A DNA stretch of 15,304 nucleotides from positions 1 through 15,304 of the forward strand of contig JBJOKR010000118.1 in assembly GCA_046045995.1 (NCBI GenBank). Reading direction: 5' to 3'. A program made the position numbers and the translations under genes. The notes below the pieces were generated by a model. That model worked only from the letters and a program-made list of their open reading frames with translations. It was not told the origin of the DNA and ran no database searches. This stretch comes from Indioceanicola sp046045995. Its GTDB lineage: Bacteria; Pseudomonadota; Alphaproteobacteria; Azospirillales; Azospirillaceae. Numbering within the stretch: the first letter of the stretch is position 1; every line of letters begins with the position of its first letter. Shown piece after piece: positions 7,379 through 13,100 of the stretch.

Positions 7379-8239
7379 TCAGCGCACCTTTTCCGGCGTA
7401 AAGCGGCGGCGGGGGGCCACCAGCTCCCCCTGGGCGGCGATCAGCTGAAGCTCCCGCGCGCCGGCATCCAGGGTGGCGGCGAAGACGGCGAAGATGGCGG
7501 ATGCGGTATGGGCCAGCGCCGCCGTCCCGTCCCCAGTTTCCAACAGCTTGGCCAGGAACAGGGCCGAGACACAATCCCCCGCCCCGTTGGGCAAGGGCGT
7601 GATGGGCAGGCGGGGGGTGCGGACCAGCCACGCCCCCTCCGGCCCGTCCAGCAGCATCTCGATCCCGTCGGCGGGTGCGTCATCGCGGACTAGGGAGGTG
7701 ACCAGGACGAGGCGCGGCCCCAGGGCCCGGGCCGCCGCTGTGGCCGCCAGGGCGCTTGTGAGGTCCGTTATGGGGCGGCCGGTCAGGTATTCCAGCTCGA
7801 ACTGGTTGGGGGTGATCAGGTCGGCCATGGGCAAGGCCCGGTCGCGGAAGAATTCCGGGATGCCCGGCCGCACGAAGAAGCCGCGCCCCACATCCCCCAT
7901 GACCGGATCGCAGGCATAGACCGCCCCCGGACGGGCCGCCCGCACGGCGGCCAGCGCGTCCAGCACCACCGCCCCCAGGGCGGCATCGCCCATATAGCCG
8001 GTCAGCACCGCATCCACGCCGGCGAAGGCCCCCCGGGCCGCCACCCCGGCCAGCACATCGGCGATATGGTCGGGGGCATGGACGGCCCCGGTCCAGGCGC
8101 CATAGCCCGTGTGGTTGCTGAACTGCACGGTGTTGACGGCGATCACCTCACACCCCAGCCGCTCCAGCGGGAACACGGCCGCCCGGTTGCCCACATGGCC
8201 ATAGGCGACATGGGACTGGATGGACAGGATGGTTTTCAT
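7379..8239 (-). CDS. pdxY: Pyridoxal kinase PdxY
   Basis: The enzyme phosphorylates pyridoxal (and often other B6 vitamers) with ATP in the PLP salvage pathway in the cytoplasm. The 286-residue product has the usual length for the PdxK/PdxY branch of the ribokinase superfamily. It opens with the typical ILSIQSHVAYGHVGNRAAVF, then has VNTVQFSNHTGYG (36-47), DPVMGD (111-116), LITPNQFELEYLTG (141-154) and the anion-hole/catalytic motif NGAGDCVSALFLA with catalytic Asp222. The start at 8239 is set by the family N-terminus and by the ATGA overlap with the upstream MFS gene; a longer open extension is a shadow of that transporter. The coupling implies that kinase and transporter are made together. 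Confidence 0.93.
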   Translation of the reverse strand: MKTILSIQSHVAYGHVGNRAAVFPLERLGCEVIAVNTVQFSNHTGYGAWTGAVHAPDHIADVLAGVAARGAFAGVDAVLTGYMGDAALGAVVLDALAAVRAARPGAVYACDPVMGDVGRGFFVRPGIPEFFRDRALPMADLITPNQFELEYLTGRPITDLTSALAATAAARALGPRLVLVTSLVRDDAPADGIEMLLDGPEGAWLVRTPRLPITPLPNGAGDCVSALFLAKLLETGDGTAALAHTASAIFAVFAATLDAGARELQLIAAQGELVAPRRRFTPEKVR

Positions 8240-9510
8240 GCCTGGCTTTCCTTTGGGATTTCCAGCGTCCGCAACCGCAGGACCGACGGGGCCAGCAGGG
8301 GCAGGGGCGCCAACAGGCCGCCGATCACACCGATCCACACTGTCATCTCCACCCCCAGTTGGGTTGCCAGCGCCCCGGCGATGATGGTCGCGACCGGCAA
8401 CATCACCCCCGTCGCCACATGCAGCGTTGCATTCACCCTGCCCAGCACGGCGGTGGGCAGCAGCACCTGGCGCGCCGCCACCGCCTGGATGATGAAGACG
8501 ACGATGAAGCCGTCGCCGATCAACTGATGCAGCACCAGCAGCGGGATCTGCCAATCCCCGGCCTGCGCCGCCGCCGGGATCAGAAGGCTGCCGGCCTGGC
8601 CCAGCAGCAGGGCGGCCGCCAAGGCCGGGCCCACGCCCAGGCGCCGGCCCATGGGCCCCGCGATGGCGCTGCCGATCAGGGCGCCGATGCCGCCCACGCC
8701 GATGATCATCCCGACCGCCGCGGGCGACAGGCCCAGCACATCAAGCACATACAGCATGTACAGCGCAAAGAAGAACCCGCCGAAGAAGGTCTGGGCCGCC
8801 GTCGCCAGGAAGATCGGCCCGATGACAGGGTGTCGGAATCCATGGCGCAGGCCGACCCGCAGATCATCGGCCAGCCGGTGCAGCACGCCCAATTCCCCCG
8901 GCTCCGCCTGGATCGGCGGTTCCGGCCGGCGGATGCGGCCCAGCATCACCGCCGACCACAGATAGGTCAGGCTGTCCGCCACCACGGTGACGGCGGTGCC
9001 CACGGTCTGGATCAGGATGCCGGCCAGGCCAGGCCCCGCGATCTCCGCCCCCGCATCCGTCGCCTCCAGCTTGGCGTTCGCCTCCACCAGGCGCTGCTTG
9101 CCGATCAGGGCCGGCAAATAGGCATTGTCGGCGATCTGGAACAGGGCCGTCGCCGCCCCGGCCAGCATCGCCACGGCATAAAGCTGCCACAGCCCTAGCA
9201 TCCCCAGCCACAGGGCCAACGGGATGCTGCCCACCACGACCATGCGGACAAGGTCGGCCCCGATCAGCAGGGGCCGCTTGGCGTTCCGGTCCACCAGCCC
9301 GCCCGCCAGCAAACCGACGACGAATCCCGGTGCCGTGGACAGGGCGGCCAGCAAGGCCACCTGGTCCGGGGTCGCCGCCAGCAGGGAGATGGCGATGATA
9401 GGCAGGGCCGTACGGGTGAAACGGCTTCCCATCGCGCTGACAGCCTGGGCCGCCCAGAGGCGCAGGAAATCGGGTTCGGTCCACAGACCGGTTTGGGGCA
9501 GCAGGCGCAT
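8236..9510 (-). CDS. MFS transporter (EntS-like/MFS_3 type)
   Basis: The 424-residue protein has about twelve hydrophobic helices. Its N-terminus (PDFLRLWAAQAVSAMGSRFT) is typical of the EntS-like/MFS_3 group. Motif A appears at about residues 70-80 (GGLVDRNAKRPLLI). Mid-protein, a charged loop (about 193-218, RIRRPEPPIQAEPGELGVLH) separates the two six-helix halves. Family members are usually proton-driven exporters of siderophores, drugs or metabolites. Its stop overlaps the pdxY start (ATGA), so the two form a translationally coupled pair, which makes a role in B6-vitamer or related metabolite movement conceivable but unproven. The ATG at 9510 is preceded by AGGGG with very short spacing, so the start is moderately sure. 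A 118-bp gap separates it from the divergent CitE-like gene and should carry both promoters. Confidence 0.88.
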   Translation of the reverse strand: MRLLPQTGLWTEPDFLRLWAAQAVSAMGSRFTRTALPIIAISLLAATPDQVALLAALSTAPGFVVGLLAGGLVDRNAKRPLLIGADLVRMVVVGSIPLALWLGMLGLWQLYAVAMLAGAATALFQIADNAYLPALIGKQRLVEANAKLEATDAGAEIAGPGLAGILIQTVGTAVTVVADSLTYLWSAVMLGRIRRPEPPIQAEPGELGVLHRLADDLRVGLRHGFRHPVIGPIFLATAAQTFFGGFFFALYMLYVLDVLGLSPAAVGMIIGVGGIGALIGSAIAGPMGRRLGVGPALAAALLLGQAGSLLIPAAAQAGDWQIPLLVLHQLIGDGFIVVFIIQAVAARQVLLPTAVLGRVNATLHVATGVMLPVATIIAGALATQLGVEMTVWIGVIGGLLAPLPLLAPSVLRLRTLEIPKESQA

Positions 9511-9628
9511 GCCCCTGGCCTAGCATGATGTCCCGCCGCCGTTAAGGGGAATGGCAAGCCGGTGATGCGCGCGGGCACCCGGCCCTGTTAGAAGGGGGTA
9601 TCGCCGACCTGACGCCGCGAGACCGCCG

Positions 9629-10519
9629 ATGACCCTGGCCCCGACCGTCCCCACGCCCCTGCGCCCCCGTCGTTCCGTCCTGTACATGCCCGGTGCCAAT
9701 GCCCGGGCGCTGGAGAAGGCGCGCAGCCTTCCCGCCGACGGCTTGATCCTGGACCTGGAGGATTCGGTGGCGCCGGAGGCGAAGGCGGCGGCGCGGGACC
9801 AAGTGATGGACGCGGTGCGGGCGGGCGGTTACGGACGGCGGGAACTGGTGGTCCGGGTCAACGGCCTGGATACGCCTTGGGGCCATGCCGACCTGACCGC
9901 CACCGCGCAAAGCGGGGCCGATGCGGTGCTGATCCCCAAGATCGACGGGGCGGAGGGGGTGCGCCAGGCCGACCGTGTGCTGCGTCAGGCCGGGGCGCCG
10001 GACAGCCTGCGCCTGTGGGTGATGATGGAAACACCGCTGTCCATCCTGAACGCCGCCGCCATTGCCGGGGCCTGCCCGCGGCTGGCCTGCCTGGTCATGG
10101 GCACGTCCGATCTGGCCAAGGACCTGGATGCCCGGCCGACGCCGCTGCGCCTGCCCCTGCTGACCGCCCTGGGGCTGACCCTGCTGGCCGGACGGGCCTA
10201 TGGCCTGTCGGTGCTGGACGGGGTGCATGTGGACCTGGAGGATGAGGCCGGATTCGCCGAGAGCTGCCGCCAGGGCCGGGATCTGGGTTTCGACGGCCGC
10301 ACCCTGATCCATCCCCGCCAGATCGACGCCGCCAATGCCGCCTTCGCCCCCGACGCGGCGGCGGTGGCGCAGGCCCGCGACATCATCGCCGCCCATGCCG
10401 CCGCGATGGCGGAGGGCAAGGGCATCACCGTGGTGAAGGGCAAGCTGGTCGAAGCCCTGCATGTGGAGCAGGCCCGCCGCACCGTCGCCCTGGCCGAGGC
10501 GGTGGCGCAAGGGGGGTGA
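9629..10519 (+). CDS. CitE-like CoA-ester lyase (HpcH/HpaI aldolase family)
   Basis: The 296-residue protein is a TIM-barrel lyase of the citrate lyase beta/malyl-CoA lyase group. Visible motifs are RSVLYMPGANARALEKA (15-31), LDLEDSVAPEAKAAAR (41-56), VRVNGLDTPW with the phosphate/CoA-site Arg76 (75-84), the metal ligand Glu134 in METP, the metal ligand Asp161 in GTSDLAKDL, and FDGRTLIHPRQI (221-232). All expected catalytic residues are present, so it is probably active on a (S)-citramalyl-, malyl- or 3-hydroxyacyl-CoA ester with Mg2+. There are no citrate lyase alpha/gamma subunits and no acyl-CoA partners nearby, so it is not part of a CitDEF complex, and the substrate stays open. The ATG at 9629 has only a weak GCGAG upstream. 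It converges on the patatin gene, with 38 bp between stops. Confidence 0.9.
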   Translation: MTLAPTVPTPLRPRRSVLYMPGANARALEKARSLPADGLILDLEDSVAPEAKAAARDQVMDAVRAGGYGRRELVVRVNGLDTPWGHADLTATAQSGADAVLIPKIDGAEGVRQADRVLRQAGAPDSLRLWVMMETPLSILNAAAIAGACPRLACLVMGTSDLAKDLDARPTPLRLPLLTALGLTLLAGRAYGLSVLDGVHVDLEDEAGFAESCRQGRDLGFDGRTLIHPRQIDAANAAFAPDAAAVAQARDIIAAHAAAMAEGKGITVVKGKLVEALHVEQARRTVALAEAVAQGG

Positions 10520-10557
10520 GGACTGCGGATGTGATGGCGGGGGTCTAAGGGCTTACC

Positions 10558-11658
10558 TCAGCACAGGGGCTCGACCAGATCCTCCAGCCGCCCCCGCTCC
10601 CGCGCTTCCGACCAGGCATCGGCCAGGCGCTGGGTTTCCGCCACCGCGCGCTTCCAGGCGGTCAGGCGCCGGGCCGTGGGGATGCGCTTGAAATCGCCGC
10701 GGTCGGGGATCTTGCCATGGGGCAGGCCGGCGACGAATTCCGCACTGGGGCAGACCAGGACCGTGCGCGACAGGTTGCGCGGATCGGCCTTGCGCCATTT
10801 CAGGAATTTGTCGAACCAGCCGGGGATCACCCGGTCGGAGAAATGGGGATAGAGCACCAAGCCATCGCCGGCAAAGGGGATGTCCAGGTGGTAATCCATG
10901 ATGCCCCCGTCCAGGTACAGCCCGGGGCGGGCCCCGTCCAGGGCCGCCACCGGCTCGAACAGGAAGGGCACCGCCGCCGTCGCCAGCAGGGCATCCACCA
11001 TGTTGCGCGCGGTCAGGGGTACGGTGACCGTGGGGAAGCCGGTGGTCAGGTCGAAGGGCGGGGGGCTGCGCCCGTCATGCACCAGGGTGCGTTCGAAGAA
11101 CAGGGGCAGGCTGCGCCGGCTTGCCATATTGGCGATGGCCGCGGCGGCTAGGCCCGTGCCCAGGGCCAGCGGATGGGCCAGCCCCGCCGGGCCCCGCCCG
11201 CGCACCGCCAGGATGGACAGGTGCATGGCCGGATGGGTCAGGATCTGATCGGCGCCATGGCTCGGCAGATCCTCCCGCAGGGCGCCAGTCTCCCCCTCCC
11301 CCGCCAGGATGATGCGCAGCAGGGCGCGGCAATCATCGCTGAGGCGCTTCGGTGTCACCGGTCCGTCGACCGTATAGTCCAGATAGGCCTCCTCGAACCG
11401 GCGGCAGGCGGCGACGGGGTCCCTCTGGGCCACACAGGCGAAGCGCCAGCAACCGATGGAGCTGCCGACCATGGCCAGCGGCCGGGTGCGGGCGCGGAAC
11501 CAGGTGCCGAAGATGGCGCGGTCCAGACGGGTCAACGCCAGCCATTTGGGGCCGCCGCTGGCGCCTGCGACAAGATCGAACAAATCCTCGTGCAGGCCTT
11601 CCTTGGCGATCCGGGCGCGGGCTTCGGGTCCGGCCAAGATACGCAGGGAACCGGGCAT
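10558..11658 (-). CDS. Patatin-like phospholipase/acyl hydrolase
   Basis: The 366-residue protein carries the three patatin hallmarks in order. A glycine-rich oxyanion-hole loop appears as AGASGGPKWLAL (31-42). The nucleophile elbow is GSSIG with Ser67 (65-69). The catalytic Asp250 is in YLDGGIMDYH. The loop departs from the usual DGGG-type form but matches a bacterial patatin subgroup. No signal peptide or membrane helix is seen, so a cytoplasmic lipid acyl hydrolase is likely. The C-terminal 90 residues are charged and helical. The ATG at 11658 has an AAGG about nine bases upstream. It faces the CitE-like gene tail to tail, and 112 bp separate its start from the stop of the nearest mini-protein gene on the same strand. 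Physiological substrate is unknown. Confidence 0.87.
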   Translation of the reverse strand: MPGSLRILAGPEARARIAKEGLHEDLFDLVAGASGGPKWLALTRLDRAIFGTWFRARTRPLAMVGSSIGCWRFACVAQRDPVAACRRFEEAYLDYTVDGPVTPKRLSDDCRALLRIILAGEGETGALREDLPSHGADQILTHPAMHLSILAVRGRGPAGLAHPLALGTGLAAAAIANMASRRSLPLFFERTLVHDGRSPPPFDLTTGFPTVTVPLTARNMVDALLATAAVPFLFEPVAALDGARPGLYLDGGIMDYHLDIPFAGDGLVLYPHFSDRVIPGWFDKFLKWRKADPRNLSRTVLVCPSAEFVAGLPHGKIPDRGDFKRIPTARRLTAWKRAVAETQRLADAWSEARERGRLEDLVEPLC

Positions 11659-11770
11659 GGGGGTCTACCTTCATGGTGCGCCGCAACAGAGCGGTCACCT
11701 TAGCCCACACGCCCGGCAAGGGCCAATCCGCCAGATGATCCCCCATCCGGACAGGAATGGCCCCGGCCGA

Positions 11771-11911
11771 TCAGAACAGGGCGCCCAGGGTCAGCACCAT
11801 CACCAGGCATGCGGCCAGGGCGGGCAGGCTTTCCACCAGGCCCGCCAGGACCGGGCGGGCGGTGTCGGCGGACGGGGAAACGGTGTGGGCGGCGGCGGTC
11901 AGCGTGGTCAT
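11771..11911 (-). CDS. Miniature hydrophobic protein, 46 aa (tandem paralogue 1)
   Basis: The ATG at 11911 is preceded by GGAGA with a five-base spacer, and the 46-residue product begins MTTLTAAAHTV. After a polar N-terminus (SPSADTARP), residues 21-46 are almost entirely hydrophobic, ending LPALAACLVMVLTLGALF directly at the stop. This looks like one C-terminal membrane or amphipathic helix with no positive residue after it. It is a clear paralogue of the peptide encoded at 11983-12114. They share the MTT start, the GGAGAT-N4-ATGACCAC start context, the PALAA-x-LVMV-x-TL-x-x-LF ending and even the CTGTTCTGATC stop context. A longer frame runs upstream in phase to 12484 but would start inside a tRNA gene, so I reject it. 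Function is unknown; it lies in the probable sigma-54 operon described nearby. Confidence 0.65.
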   Translation of the reverse strand: MTTLTAAAHTVSPSADTARPVLAGLVESLPALAACLVMVLTLGALF

Positions 11912-11982
11912 CGGGATCTCCATCAACAGAAGGATCGGGAAAAGGGGGGGAAGGCGGCGGGGCCGTGGCCGATCCGGGTGGA

Positions 11983-12114
11983 TCAGAACAGGCCGTTCAG
12001 GGTGACAACCATCACCAGGGCGGCGGCCAGGGCCGGCAGACCGCTGACCAGATCGGCCAGGGCCAGGATCGGGCTGGTGCTGCGGCGGCGGGTGTTCAGG
12101 CTGATCGTGGTCAT
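11983..12114 (-). CDS. Miniature hydrophobic protein, 43 aa (tandem paralogue 2)
   Basis: This is the promoter-proximal member of the pair. The ATG at 12114 has GGAGA five bases upstream, exactly as in its paralogue; ATGs at 12120 and 12129 are alternatives that add two or five residues. The 43-residue product starts MTTISLNTRRRSTSP, so it has a basic N-terminal patch its sister lacks. It ends with a hydrophobic helix (LPALAAALVMVVTLNGLF). By the positive-inside rule the N-terminus should stay cytoplasmic. The gap to the sister gene is 71 bp with no obvious promoter, consistent with one transcript. A longer in-phase start at 12198 lies upstream of the predicted sigma-54 transcription start and is therefore unlikely. 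I recognise no family. Size and hydrophobicity recall membrane micro-proteins or type I toxin-like peptides, which is speculation. Confidence 0.65.
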   Translation of the reverse strand: MTTISLNTRRRSTSPILALADLVSGLPALAAALVMVVTLNGLF

Positions 12115-12181
12115 CGTCATCTCCGTCATCGCGGGGGTTTTTCCGGGGGGCGACCATCCGGCCGCCCGATGACCCCTTATC

Positions 12182-12197
12182 AGCAACCGCCGTGCCA
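12182..12197 (-). promoter_or_regulatory. Sigma-54 (RpoN) -24/-12 promoter
   Basis: The minus strand reads TGGCAC (12197-12192), GGCGG, TTGCT (12186-12182), an exact match to the established TGGCAC-N5-TTGCW consensus, with GG and GC ten bases apart. Transcription should start near 12171, 57 nt before the first mini-protein ATG. A small GGGCG/CGCCC hairpin (12148-12167) lies in the early leader. Nothing else lies downstream on this strand before the two mini-genes. Confidence 0.8.
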
Positions 12198-12331
12198 ACT
12201 GCCCGAAAGGCCCGGGAATTCAGGGGTTGGGCCGGGCGAGCCCCTGTCCGCGCGCCATCGGTGGATCGGGGAAACCATTTTCTGGTGGAACCGGCGATGC
12301 CGGTAGCGGAAATCGCGATGACCGGGCCGCG

Positions 12332-12373
12332 GTGTCCGGAAACGGACAGTCCGCCCCGTCCGTTTCCGGACAC
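12332..12373. promoter_or_regulatory. 16-bp inverted repeat with nested dyads; candidate enhancer for a sigma-54 activator
   Basis: Arms GTGTCCGGAAACGGAC (12332-12347) and its exact reverse complement (12358-12373) flank a 10-bp centre. Each arm is itself a dyad: TGTCCG-GAAA-CGGACA at 12333-12348 and CGTCCG-TTTC-CGGACA at 12357-12372, centres 24 bp apart. The pair is centred about 182 bp upstream of the predicted sigma-54 transcription start, the usual distance for NtrC-family enhancer sites. The first box also fits the NifA-type TGT-N10-ACA pattern. An alternative is a terminator-like hairpin 30 nt past tRNA-Leu, but no U-tract follows. Confidence 0.6.
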
Positions 12374-12403
12374 TTGCCGATCCGCAAGGGAAATTGTCAG
12401 GGG

Positions 12404-12490
12404 TGGTGCCCGCTGCCGGACTCGAACCGGCACGCCCCGGAGGGCAAGGGATTTTAAGTCCCTGGCGTCTACCGATTCCGCCAAGCGGGC
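12404..12490 (-). tRNA. tRNA-Leu (anticodon TAA)
   Basis: The minus strand shows acceptor GCCCGCT pairing with AGCGGGC, a D-arm with GGCGGAATCGGTAGACGC, an anticodon stem AGGGA/TCCCT around loop CTTAAAA (anticodon TAA), a long class II variable arm (TGCCCTCCGGGGCGT region) and the T-arm GCCGG-TTCGAGT-CCGGC. The discriminator is A and CCA is encoded (12404-12406). The long variable arm and the TAA anticodon identify a leucine tRNA. Confidence 0.97.
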
Positions 12491-12499
12491 ACGCGCCGG

Positions 12500-12528
12500 A
12501 CCCTAGCGGAGGTTGCGGGAAGGGGCAA
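12500..12528 (-). promoter_or_regulatory. Sigma-70-type promoter of tRNA-Leu
   Basis: On the minus strand TTGCCC (12528-12523) and TAGGGT (12505-12500) are 17 bases apart, nine bases before the tRNA 5' end. The closeness implies a very short leader, so the real start may be at or near the mature 5' end. Confidence 0.45.
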
Positions 12529-12621
12529 GACGGTCATACACCGCCCCCCTGGCTGCCCGCCCATTGACGGCCGGGTGCCGGCTGCCAACATCCCGGACAG
12601 GATGATGAGGGACGGGATGTG

Positions 12622-12834
12622 ATGAGCGAAGGTCAGTGGATGAGCCTGATCGCCAGCCTGGTTGTGCTGGCGATGCTGTTCCCAGGTCTGCGGTCCCTGC
12701 CGCGGCAGGGGATGCTGCGCAACATCGTCATCTGGCTGGTGATCTTCGCCGTCCTGGGTCTGCTCTACAATGCCTTCGGTGGCAGCGTGCCGACGGTGGA
12801 TGTGCCGGCAGGCGTGCCGCGGGTGGATGTGTGA
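12622..12834 (+). CDS. Small two-helix membrane protein, 70 aa
   Basis: The ATG at 12622 follows a purine-rich GAGGGACGGG; a GTG one codon upstream (12619) is an alternative start. The 70-residue product has a first membrane helix at about residues 7-21 (MSLIASLVVLAMLFPG), a short basic loop (LRSLPRQGMLRN) and a second helix at about 32-52 (IVIWLVIFAVLGLLYNAFGG). A Val/Pro-rich tail ends VPAGVPRVDV. The basic loop predicts a helical hairpin with the loop inside the cytoplasm. I do not recognise the family with certainty; similar small proteins often precede retroviral-type aspartic protease genes in alphaproteobacteria, but no such gene follows here. It is an isolated unit between tRNA-Leu and the DUF3369 regulator. 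Confidence 0.7.
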   Translation: MSEGQWMSLIASLVVLAMLFPGLRSLPRQGMLRNIVIWLVIFAVLGLLYNAFGGSVPTVDVPAGVPRVDV

Positions 12835-13100
12835 GCGGTCCTCGCGCGCTATCCGGCAGATGATCCGTCGGTGTCAGCCACCGCGTCCACCAGCCGGTCC
12901 AGGTTGTCCCGCGGGCCGCTGGATCCATCGGCCGTGGTCTTGGCGGTGCAGGGGTGTCGGTCCTCATCTCGTCTCGCTCCCGCTGGATGCGGGGTGCGCC
13001 GGCGGGGATGGTCGAATTTGTATGTATCTGTTGGATGAATGCATTAAGATATTGAGCCCGCCAGGACCGGTACTCCCCTTCCCCTTGCAAAGGCCCGCCC

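Noticed and set aside
11771..12484. 237-residue minus-strand open frame covering mini-gene 1 and the tRNA-Leu
   Set aside because: It begins inside tRNA-Leu, crosses the inverted repeat and sigma-54 promoter and overlaps mini-gene 2; only its last 46 codons have a Shine-Dalgarno and a paralogue.
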